Below the pieces are notes generated by a model. The model ran no database searches. It had not been told where the DNA came from and saw nothing but the letters and a program-made list of their open reading frames with translations. Below are positions 44,416 to 53,805 of a stretch of 64,000 nucleotides of DNA, one piece after another. Source of the DNA: Solidesulfovibrio carbinoliphilus subsp. oakridgensis. GTDB lineage: Bacteria > Desulfobacterota > Desulfovibrionia > Desulfovibrionales > Desulfovibrionaceae. A program made the translations under genes and the position numbers. The DNA lies in NCBI RefSeq assembly GCF_000177215.2, contig NZ_CM001368.1:2170001-2234000 (forward strand). The letters run 5' to 3'. Each line of letters starts with the position of its first letter. Positions within the stretch are counted from its first letter, which is position 1.

Positions 44416-45582
44416 ATGCTCCTCTCCGACATCCCCACCGAGCGCCTGCGCCGGTTTCGCGAGCTCCTTGGCCTCTCCGAACTGACGGAAAACCCGCTGG
44501 CCCGGTGGGCCGGCACCCTCGGGGCCGACCCCGAGGCCTTTGCCGACCGCATCCAGGCCTTTGTGCTGGAGATGCCCCAGCTGCGCATCGTCCAGGAGAA
44601 CCTGCCCGACCCGGCCAAACTGCGCCGCAACTGGGGCGAATGGTTTTCCGGGCTCTTCGCCCGGGGCCTTGGCGACGAACTCTTGACCCGCCTGTGGCGC
44701 AGCGGCCAGGCCCACGTGGCCTACAACGTGGACCACCGGCTCATCAGCACCGCCTACGCCCTGGCCCGGGCCTATCTGCACGAACGGGCGGCCGGGGAGG
44801 TTCCCGTCCTGGAGCTGGCCGGGGCCCTCCGGTCCATCGACGCCATGGTCGATTTCAGCCTCCTGGTCGAGACCGACGCCTTTGTCACCTTTGCCACGCG
44901 GTGCGAACTGGAAGTCATCCAGGGCCTGGCCCACCAGGTCCGCAATCCCATCGCGGCCATCGGCGGCCAGGCGAGGCGGCTTTTGCGGCTACGCGGCCAG
45001 GATCCGGACGTGGCCGCTGCGGCCCAGGTGGTGCTGGAGGAGGCCGTGCGCCTGGAGGGGCTGGCCCGGTCCGTCACCCGCTACATGGATGCCACCGAGC
45101 GCGAGCCGACGGCGGCGGCCACCCCGCTCGCCCCGGTCCTGTCCGAGGTCCTGGCCCGGGTCAGGACCCTGCCCGGCGCCGAGGCCACCGCCGTCACCGT
45201 CGCCATCGCGCCGGAAACCGCGGTCATGGCCATGGCCCGGCCGGACCTCGATGCCCTGCTCGCGGCCCTACTCGACAACGCCTTCCGCTACGCCGCGCCC
45301 GAGGACCCGCGCGTCACCATCCACTGCGGCCCAAGCGACGGCCGCCCCGGGTACGCGGTCCTGACCATCGACAACACCGGCCAGACCCTGACCGGCGAAG
45401 AGCTGACCAGCATCTTCAGCCCCTTCCATTCGAGCGAGCCCATGAACACGGGCATGGGCCTGGCCATGGCCAAGACCATCACGCGCAAGTACTCCGGCGG
45501 CATCAGCATGGGCCTGCTCCAGGGCGGCACCCGTTGCGCCGTCACCCTGCCCCTGCCGGCGGAGGAACCTGCATCGGCCTAG
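44416..45582 (+). CDS. Globin-coupled sensor histidine kinase
   Basis: 388 residues from ATG 44416 (GGGAGG upstream). Residues about 5-160 form a globin-coupled-sensor (protoglobin-like) domain: LRIVQENLPDPAKLRRNWGEWFSGLF and then GQAHVAYNVDHRLISTAYALARAYL, in which His100 is the expected proximal haem ligand. The kinase core has phosphoacceptor His173 in LAHQVRNPIAAIGGQ and a HATPase with LLDNAFRYA, a weakened G1 (DNTGQTLTGEEL) and G2 GMGLAMAKTI. It should sense O2, NO or CO through haem and signal to an unlinked regulator. No membrane segments. The 262-bp space upstream shows no clear promoter. Confidence 0.87.
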   Translation: MLLSDIPTERLRRFRELLGLSELTENPLARWAGTLGADPEAFADRIQAFVLEMPQLRIVQENLPDPAKLRRNWGEWFSGLFARGLGDELLTRLWRSGQAHVAYNVDHRLISTAYALARAYLHERAAGEVPVLELAGALRSIDAMVDFSLLVETDAFVTFATRCELEVIQGLAHQVRNPIAAIGGQARRLLRLRGQDPDVAAAAQVVLEEAVRLEGLARSVTRYMDATEREPTAAATPLAPVLSEVLARVRTLPGAEATAVTVAIAPETAVMAMARPDLDALLAALLDNAFRYAAPEDPRVTIHCGPSDGRPGYAVLTIDNTGQTLTGEELTSIFSPFHSSEPMNTGMGLAMAKTITRKYSGGISMGLLQGGTRCAVTLPLPAEEPASA

Positions 45583-45881
45583 GAAGAGACGGAAAAAGCG
45601 CGCCGGCGGCCAACGGGGTGGCGAGGGGCCGGCCCTTGGGGTCCCTGCCGCCCTCCCTCGCGGACACGGTGGCATTGCCTGCTTTTCCCTTGTGTTGCAA
45701 CACAGGAACGGCCGGCCGGGGGGAGCCGCCGTGCGACGCCGGCCCGAGGCCTGGACCGCCCGATGCAAACGCGAGGGGCTTTTTTCCAGAAACCGCTTGC
45801 CAAGGTTTTCCAGGCCTTTTATTTTCGGGGAAACTTGTCCCTGAAACCTCGGGCCGTCCCCGAAAACGCACGGAGTCTTCC
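45583..45881. other. 299-bp intergenic region with short palindrome
   Basis: No gene. A perfect 14-bp palindrome TGTGTTGCAACACA lies at 45691-45704. Its halves match the ends (GTGTTGC and GCAACAC) of the hairpin elements, so it could be a collapsed copy. The rest is GC-rich without other signals. Confidence 0.5.
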
Positions 45882-46343
45882 ATGAAACGACTGCCGCTCG
45901 TCTGGTTGTGCCTTGTCCTGTGCTGTTTGCTGCCCGCCGCCGCCCTGGCCGAAGAACGCGGCTCCAAGGAGGAGGCCATGGCCATGGTGCAAAAGGCCGT
46001 GGCCGCCATCAAGGCCGATGGCCAGGAAAAGACCTTTGCCGCCATCAGCGATTCCAAGGGACCGTTTGTCGACCGCGACCTGTATGTCGTGGTCTACGAC
46101 CTGCATGGCAAGTGTCTGGCCCACGGCGCCAATGCCAAGCAAATCGGCCGGGACCTGACCGAGCTTCGCGACCCGGATGGCAAGTTCTTCATCAAGGAAC
46201 GGATCGAACTGGGCAAGGCCAAAGACAATTTCTGGCAGGACTACAAATATTTAAATCCCATGACCAAGCTGATCGAACCCAAGTCCATGTACATGGAAAA
46301 GACCGGCGACCTCCTGGTCGGCTGCGGCATTTACAAGCCCTAG
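45882..46343 (+). CDS. Exported single Cache-like sensor domain protein
   Basis: 153 residues from ATG 45882 (CGGAGTC upstream). The signal peptide ends at ALA-E (about residue 23). The mature chain fits a single Cache domain: [63 protein letters not shown], then a closing [18 protein letters not shown]. Periplasmic stand-alone Cache proteins probably bind small ligands such as carboxylates. A chemoreceptor gene follows 160 bp downstream with a hairpin element between, suggesting a binding partner, though this is inference. Confidence 0.85.
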   Translation: MKRLPLVWLCLVLCCLLPAAALAEERGSKEEAMAMVQKAVAAIKADGQEKTFAAISDSKGPFVDRDLYVVVYDLHGKCLAHGANAKQIGRDLTELRDPDGKFFIKERIELGKAKDNFWQDYKYLNPMTKLIEPKSMYMEKTGDLLVGCGIYKP

Positions 46344-46450
46344 TGTTGCGGCCCTTGAAAAACACACCCGTGTTTTTCAAGGAAAAAACAATCATCTTCG
46401 GCAGCTATCCCTTGGAAAAGGACATCCTTTTCCAAGGGACGCGACACGAG
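46343..46450. repeat. Two-hairpin element, best-preserved hairpins
   Basis: GTGTTGCGGCCC (46343-46354) and GGGACGCGACAC (46436-46447) are complementary at 10 of 12 positions. Inside are two perfect 13-bp hairpins with 4-nt loops: 46353-46365 with 46370-46382, and 46409-46421 with 46426-46438. The element begins at the last base of the stop codon of the Cache-like gene. Hairpin sequences differ from those at 27156, but the layout and ends are the same. No coding capacity. Confidence 0.82.
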
Positions 46451-46503
46451 GCCGCCCCCGGCTGGCGCATCCGGCGCTCCACAACAAACCCTGCGAGGTT
46501 GCC

Positions 46504-48282
46504 ATGAACGGGATGCGCATGGGGACGCGGATCATCGGCGCGTTTCTCGTGGTTTCGGCCATCGCCCTGGCCGTCGGGATCATCGGCTATCGGGGCTTGC
46601 GCCAGACCTCCTCCTCCATGGAGGACATCGTCAAAAACCGGCTGCCGGGCATCCCGGCGCTCCTGCGCATCGGCACGGCCATGCGCGAGATCATCGTGGC
46701 CCAGCGGACCCTGCTCGTGCCCGGCATCGACGGCGCCTTCGCGGCCGAGCAGACCCAAACCGTGGCCCAGGCCCGGGACGCCATCCGCCAGGCCATGGAC
46801 GACCTCCGGGCTACGGCCGGCACCCCGCAGGAACAGGCCCGCCTCGACGCCCTGGCGGCTGTCCTTGAAAAGACCCGCGCGGCCAACGACCGGCTCTTCG
46901 CCAAGATCCACGAGTGGGAGAAGGACAAGACCGACCTCCTGGCCACCATGGACGTCCTGGCCACCACCTCGGACATGCGGACCACCCACCGGGAAAGCCT
47001 GGCCGCCCTCGACGCCGCCATCACGGCCACCGTGGCGGCGTCCGAGGCGGTCTACCGGGAGGCCGAGGCCGGGGCCCGGGCCGATTCGCGCAACATCTTC
47101 CTCGGCATGGGCGCGGGGGCCCTGCTCGCCCTGGCCTTCGGCATCGGGCTCACCCGCATGATCACCCGTCCCCTGGCCCGGACCGTCGCCTTTGCCGAGG
47201 ACGTCAGCCGCGGGGTTCTCGACCGGGAACCGGACGTGCGGTGCGGCGGGGAGATCGGGGCCCTGGCCAAGGCGCTGTCCCGCATGGTCCGCGAGCTGCG
47301 GCGTCTCTTGGCCGAGGCCCGGGAAAAGGGCGAGGAGGCGGCCCGGGAGGCCGACAAGGCCCGGGAGGCCACGGCCGCCGTGGAGCAGGCCCGCCGGGAC
47401 GCGGCCGAGGCCACGCGCCAGGGCATCGTCCAGGCGGCCTCGGAAATCGAGCAGGTCGTGTCCGTGGTCACCTCGGCCTCGGAACAGCTCTCCACCCAGA
47501 TCGAACTGACCAGCCAGGGCATGGACCGGCAGTCGCGGCGCCTTGGCGGCACGGCCACGGCCATGGACGACATGTCGCGGACCATCGCCGGCGTGGCCCA
47601 GAGCGCCGGCGAGGCCGCCCGCACCGCCGAGGACGCCCGGGCCAAGGCGCAAGAGGGCGAGGCCGTGGTCGGCTCGGTGGTGGCCGGCATCGGCGAGGCC
47701 CAGGCCCTGGCCCTTGGCCTCAAAAAGGACATGGCCGCCCTTGGCGGCCAGGCCGAGGGCATCGGCCGGGTCATCGGCGTCATCAACGAGATCGCGGACC
47801 AGACCAACCTCCTGGCCCTGAACGCGGCCATCGAGGCGGCCCGGGCCGGCGAGGCCGGGCGCGGTTTCGCCGTGGTCGCCGACGAGGTCCGAAAACTGGC
47901 CGAAAAGACCATGGTGGCCACCCGCGAGGTGGACACGGCCATCCGCGACATCCAGCAGGGGGCCCGCACCAACATCGAGGGCGTGGACCGGGCCGTGGCC
48001 GCCATCGAGACGTCCACCGGCCTGGCCCACACTTCGGGCGAGGCGCTGGCCGCCATCGTGCGCCTGATCGAGCTGACCTCCGGCCAGGTCCGCTCCATCG
48101 CCGAGGCCTCCCAGCGGGAGGCGGCCGAAGGCGACGAGATCGACCGCTCGATCCAGGACGTGACGGTCATCGCGGCCGAAACCGCCCAGGCCATGGGCCA
48201 GGCCACCCAGGCCGTGGCCGAGCTGGCCCGGCAGGCCCACGTGCTCCAGGAGCTCGTGGCCGACATGCAGTCCCAGTCTTAG
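46504..48282 (+). CDS. Methyl-accepting chemotaxis protein
   Basis: 592 residues. TM1 (about 8-30) and TM2 (about 198-220) flank a helical periplasmic domain (MCP four-helix type). A HAMP domain follows (about 220-275: [23 protein letters not shown]), then a coiled coil and the signalling domain with the conserved tip [40 protein letters not shown]. It differs from the 36778 receptor in having a normal HAMP. Ligand unknown; the neighbouring exported Cache-like protein could present one. GAGG upstream of ATG 46504. Confidence 0.95.
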   Translation: MNGMRMGTRIIGAFLVVSAIALAVGIIGYRGLRQTSSSMEDIVKNRLPGIPALLRIGTAMREIIVAQRTLLVPGIDGAFAAEQTQTVAQARDAIRQAMDDLRATAGTPQEQARLDALAAVLEKTRAANDRLFAKIHEWEKDKTDLLATMDVLATTSDMRTTHRESLAALDAAITATVAASEAVYREAEAGARADSRNIFLGMGAGALLALAFGIGLTRMITRPLARTVAFAEDVSRGVLDREPDVRCGGEIGALAKALSRMVRELRRLLAEAREKGEEAAREADKAREATAAVEQARRDAAEATRQGIVQAASEIEQVVSVVTSASEQLSTQIELTSQGMDRQSRRLGGTATAMDDMSRTIAGVAQSAGEAARTAEDARAKAQEGEAVVGSVVAGIGEAQALALGLKKDMAALGGQAEGIGRVIGVINEIADQTNLLALNAAIEAARAGEAGRGFAVVADEVRKLAEKTMVATREVDTAIRDIQQGARTNIEGVDRAVAAIETSTGLAHTSGEALAAIVRLIELTSGQVRSIAEASQREAAEGDEIDRSIQDVTVIAAETAQAMGQATQAVAELARQAHVLQELVADMQSQS

Positions 48283-48411
48283 GGTCGGCCCTCGAAGTCC
48301 GTGCAGGCCCATTTTCACCGCACCATACGGAAAAGCTGGTTCTCGTAGGGGAGCGGCACGGGCCGGCCGTCTTCGCTCCGCCCCATTTCCCCCGCCTCGC
48401 CCCTTCCCCCA

Positions 48412-48444
48412 AAAACAAAGGCCGCCCCCGTGAAGGGGCGGCCT
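48412..48444 (-). terminator. Intrinsic terminator of glnN
   Basis: A 10-bp stem AGGCCGCCCC/GGGGCGGCCT (48419-48428 with 48435-48444). On the minus strand it is followed by a T-rich stretch (AAAAACAAA on the plus strand, 48411-48419). It lies 47 bp past the glnN stop. Confidence 0.88.
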
Positions 48445-48490
48445 CGTTTCGCCGGGTGGACGCGGATCCCCCGGCGCGATGGTCCGGCAA

Positions 48491-50671
<2,181 letters not shown>

Positions 50672-51051
50672 AGGGTCCTCTTGCATTTGTGTTGAACAGG
50701 TTTCACGTGGAGACAACCGCGCCTGCGCCGCCTGCCGCCCTCCCGGCCTTTTCGCGCCGGGACCGGATACAACAAGGCGCCATGGCGAAGCGGCGACCCC
50801 GGGCCTTCCGCTTCGACGCCCGTGGCAGGTCCTGTCGCGGCCGGCAAAAAAATTTTCTGCGCCTCTCGCCACACGGCCGACATCTCTCCTTGACCGTGAG
50901 CGAACTCTCAATAATGTAAAATGCCGGTCCCGTCCAGACCGAATGCGGGGACCCGCCCCCGGCCCGTCGCAAAAGGCCGGGCCGGGCACGGGGAAGGCCG
51001 GGGCCGGATACGGTCCGACGGCACGGACAAGAGGGAAAGGGAACGGCGGGG
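50672..51051. other. 380-bp region upstream of glnN
   Basis: Leader and promoter region of glnN, between it and the merR-type gene in the same direction. An AT-richer patch lies at about 50908-50925, and TTGACC/TAATGT (50890-50917) on the plus strand is a possible promoter facing away from glnN, of unknown use. No convincing gene or sigma-54 site. Confidence 0.4.
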
Positions 51052-51372
51052 CTAGTCGCCAAGGAGCTTTCTGATGGCCAGGAGCTCTTCGTAGACCTCC
51101 CGCAGCACGTCGCGGCCGGAGCCGGGGCCCGGGCCGGAAGCCGGGGCGGCCGACAGGCGGCGCCTGGCCCCGTCGATGGTCAGCTTCTCGTCGTAGAGGA
51201 GGGTTTTTATGCGGCGGATGAGGGCGAGATGTTCCTCGGTGTAGAGCCGCTGGCCCTTGGGGGTGCGCACCGGCACGAGCTGGGGAAACTCCGACTCCCA
51301 GAACCGCAGCACAAAAGGCTTAAGTCCCGTCAGACCGGCAATCTCGCCTATCTTGTAGGTCCTTAACGCCAT
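51052..51372 (-). CDS. MerR-family transcriptional regulator
   Basis: 106 residues from ATG 51372. The N-terminal winged helix-turn-helix is clear ([72 protein letters not shown]). It is followed by a Gly/Pro linker and a short dimerisation helix ([15 protein letters not shown]). There is no effector domain, so it may respond to no metal or small ligand. In other Desulfovibrio, from memory, such a gene follows pheT; here it is separated from pheT by the hydrolase and toxin-antitoxin genes. No strong ribosome site. Confidence 0.9.
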   Translation of the reverse strand: MALRTYKIGEIAGLTGLKPFVLRFWESEFPQLVPVRTPKGQRLYTEEHLALIRRIKTLLYDEKLTIDGARRRLSAAPASGPGPGSGRDVLREVYEELLAIRKLLGD

Positions 51373-51392
51373 AGCGGCCAAACATGCGCCAA

Positions 51393-51440
51393 GCCCGCCC
51401 CCGGGTCAAGCCCGGCGGCGGGCTTGACCCGGGGGCGGGC
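51393..51440. repeat. 22-bp perfect inverted repeat in merR-hydrolase space
   Basis: The arms at 51393-51414 and 51419-51440 are perfectly complementary with a GCGG loop; the core is CCGGGTCAAGCCCG. It lies 21 bp upstream of the MerR-type start and 171 bp before the hydrolase start. It could be a regulator site or a REP-type element. Confidence 0.78.
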
Positions 51441-51610
51441 CCGGACGGGAATCCTGCCCCACGTCTTTACATGGCCCGTGGGGACTGCTACAGCCGATAT
51501 GCTCGGGAAAGCCCCTGTCGTTCCCGAGCCCCGCCGCGCACCTCCGGCCACGGCGGCCGAAGGACGGCGCATCCAGGCGGCAAAGCCCAACCGAGGAGGC
51601 AAAAAAGGCC

Positions 51611-52435
51611 ATGGCCATGCTCACCACCAAGGACGGCACACAGCTCTATTACAACGACTGGGGCACGGGCCAGCCCGTCGTGTTCAGCCACGGCTGGCCC
51701 CTTTGCGCCGACGCCTTCGAGGACCAGATGTTTTTCCTGGCCCAAAACGGCTACCGGGTCATCGCCCACGACCGCCGGGGCCACGGCCGCTCCAGCCAGC
51801 CCTGGCGCGGCAACGACCTGGACACCTATGCCGACGACCTGGCCGAACTGGTCGATGCCCTGGATCTCGGCAACGCCGTGCACATCGGCCACTCCACCGG
51901 CGGCGGCGAGGTGGTGCGCTACATCGGCCGCCACGGCACGGGCCGGGTGTCCAAGATCGTGCTGATCGGGGCCATCCCGCCGCTCATGCTCCAGACGCCG
52001 GCCAATCCGGGCGGTTTGCCGCTCTCGGTTTTCGACGCCATCCGCGACGGCGTGCTGGCCGACCGGTCCCAGTTCTTCAAGGACCTGAGCCTGCCCTTCT
52101 ACGGCTACAACCGGCCCGGCGCCACGGTCTCGCAAGGCGTGCGCGACAGCTTCTGGCTCCAGGGCATGATGGCCGGCTTCCCGGCCTGCTATGACTGCAT
52201 CCAGGCCTTCTCGGAAACCGACCTGACCGAGGATCTCAAAAAGATCGATGTGCCGACGCTCTTTCTGCACGGCGACGACGACCAGATCGTGCCCATCGAC
52301 GCCTCGGCCCGGATGGCGGTCAAGCTGGTTACGGACGCGCGGCTCAAGGAATATCCGGGCGGCCCCCACGGCATCTGCACGACCCGGAAAAACGAAGTCA
52401 ACGCCGATATCCTGGCGTTTTTGAAGCCGCAGTAG
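51611..52435 (+). CDS. Alpha/beta hydrolase, non-haem haloperoxidase/esterase type
   Basis: 274 residues. The fold of cofactor-free chloroperoxidases and arylesterases is evident: [36 protein letters not shown], nucleophile Ser95 in GHSTGGGEV, Asp near 224 in HGDDDQIVP and His253 in GGPHGI. It probably hydrolyses esters; the in vitro perhydrolysis of this family does not reveal the natural substrate. ATG 51611 has GAGG at an unusual 13-bp distance, and ATG 51617 is possible. No partner gene. The space after it (52436-52774) carries only a hairpin. Confidence 0.93.
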   Translation: MAMLTTKDGTQLYYNDWGTGQPVVFSHGWPLCADAFEDQMFFLAQNGYRVIAHDRRGHGRSSQPWRGNDLDTYADDLAELVDALDLGNAVHIGHSTGGGEVVRYIGRHGTGRVSKIVLIGAIPPLMLQTPANPGGLPLSVFDAIRDGVLADRSQFFKDLSLPFYGYNRPGATVSQGVRDSFWLQGMMAGFPACYDCIQAFSETDLTEDLKKIDVPTLFLHGDDDQIVPIDASARMAVKLVTDARLKEYPGGPHGICTTRKNEVNADILAFLKPQ

Positions 52436-52774
52436 ACGACAGAGGCTCCAGACTGCCGCCCCGGTCCGCCCCCCGGCTCTTTATGCCGGGGCCGGGCCAC
52501 GGCCGGCGGCAGCAGGAGTGCAAAGGACGGCGCTCTTTTCCGGACCCAGGGGGGACGGGGTGGCGGGCTCTTTTCCCGCCGCCCCGCCTCTGCATGCACC
52601 GCCGGGCGGCTTTGGCCGCGTGTACCCCACCCCCGGCGCGGGGCCCGGAAATCCGGCCGGCCGTTTCCCATAAAAAAGCCCCGGCGCCAACCCGCCGGGG
52701 CTTGCTTGTGGCCGGGACGGGGCGGCAAGGCCCCGCCACGGCGTAGCGGCGGGCCGTTCGGAAAACCCCTTCCC
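52436..52774. other. Intergenic region with a hairpin terminator
   Basis: GC-rich, no gene. A 10-bp stem AGCCCCGGCG/CGCCGGGGCT (52677-52686 with 52693-52702) follows an A run at 52672-52677. The T tail is therefore best on the minus strand, which has no minus-strand gene ending nearby except pheT at 53806. It may also stop the hydrolase transcript. Confidence 0.55.
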
Positions 52775-52803
52775 TTGACTTCAGGCTGCATGGTTTTTAT
52801 AAA
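52775..52803 (+). promoter_or_regulatory. Promoter of the toxin-antitoxin pair
   Basis: TTGACT (52775-52780) and TATAAA (52798-52803) separated by 17 bp. Transcription would start near 52810, leaving a leader of only about 11 nt that still includes the TTGGAG ribosome site before ATG 52821. Confidence 0.7.
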
Positions 52804-52820
52804 TTTTTTGGAGCAACCAC

Positions 52821-53273
52821 ATGAGCCTTTCCAAAAAGTCCAAGGCCGACTCGCGGTGTCCGCCTCCCTCCCCGCCCCCTTCGGCATGCGCCCCCAATGC
52901 AGGGGACAACGCCATTGTGGTGACGATCACCTCCGCTGCCGCAGGTTCACCGGCCAAAGGCTCTGTTCTGTCCGAAAAAATGACCCTCCGGATGGGACGA
53001 CCCCGGAAACCCTCCTGGTCGTCTCCACTCAGGGAACCGAGAGGCCCTTTCAAGGAGCAGCCCGCCGGGACGCGCTCACGACACAAGCTCGCCTCCCGTT
53101 TGCTCGGACGTGCCGCCGAGGTCCTTGGCGGCGAGGAGCAGGCGCGGCAGTGGCTCACCAGCCCCAACACGCTTTTCGACGGCCGCGCGCCCATCGACTA
53201 CGCCGAGACAGCCGAAGGGATGGCCCTTGTCCTCGATGTCCTCGGACGCATCGAATACGGCGTCTTTAGTTGA
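52821..53273 (+). CDS. Xre/MbcA/ParS-like antitoxin, unusual N-terminus
   Basis: 150 residues. The C-terminal 60 residues match the antitoxin toxin-binding domain (ASRLLGRAAEVLGGEEQARQWLTSPNTLFDGRAPIDYAETAEGMALVLDVLGRIEYGVFS). The N-terminal 85 residues are Pro/Ser/Arg rich (CPPPSPPPSACAPNAGD) and do not resemble the helix-turn-helix usually found there, so DNA binding may be lost or the segment may reflect frameshift damage. It precedes the RES toxin gene with a TGATG overlap, the normal order. It should neutralise the toxin and, with it, may autoregulate the operon. Confidence 0.82.
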   Translation: MSLSKKSKADSRCPPPSPPPSACAPNAGDNAIVVTITSAAAGSPAKGSVLSEKMTLRMGRPRKPSWSSPLREPRGPFKEQPAGTRSRHKLASRLLGRAAEVLGGEEQARQWLTSPNTLFDGRAPIDYAETAEGMALVLDVLGRIEYGVFS

Positions 53274-53731
53274 TGGAGGCCTGGCACGTCTTTCGGGCCA
53301 GGCACGCGGCAACCGCCTTGTCAGGCGAAGGCGCGCGCCTCTACGGAGGCCGCTGGAACGACAAAGGGACGAGCACGGTCTATGCGGCCTCGTCCCTTTC
53401 CTTTGCCTGTCTCGAAATCCTCGTCCACGTCCCGCGCTCGGCGGACCTCCTGCGGCAGTACGCCTGCATCCGCCTGGAGTTCGACGCCCGATTGGTCCAA
53501 CGCGTTTCCGTGGCCGCTTTGCCGGTGGATTGGCAGCGACCGGAACACCCCGCCTGCAAAAAAATCGGCGAGGCGTGGGCGAAGGGGAAGACAACGCCGG
53601 TTTTGGCGGTTCCAAGCGCCCTCATTCCCCAGGAAACCAACTACCTGCTCAATCCTCTGCACTCCGCCATGGCCCTGATCGGGGTCTCTCCGCCGACACC
53701 TTTCGCCTTCGACCCCCGTCTAGCCAAGTAG
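53273..53731 (+). CDS. RES-domain toxin
   Basis: 152 residues from ATG 53273, overlapping the antitoxin stop by one base. The RES domain is named for conserved Arg, Glu and Ser; visible are ARLYGGRWND (Arg27), SLSFACLEILVH (Glu48) and VPSALIPQETNYLLNPLH. In characterised members the toxin degrades NAD+ and arrests growth until antitoxin masks the active site. The gene looks intact. It is followed, tail to tail, by pheT only 74 bp away. Confidence 0.9.
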   Translation: MEAWHVFRARHAATALSGEGARLYGGRWNDKGTSTVYAASSLSFACLEILVHVPRSADLLRQYACIRLEFDARLVQRVSVAALPVDWQRPEHPACKKIGEAWAKGKTTPVLAVPSALIPQETNYLLNPLHSAMALIGVSPPTPFAFDPRLAK

Positions 53732-53805
53732 TCTTGTCCGCTCCCGCCTCTCTCCGGTGCGGCCGGTCAAGGACGGGAACAGGTGCGGCCAGCCACCCCC
53801 CGCCG

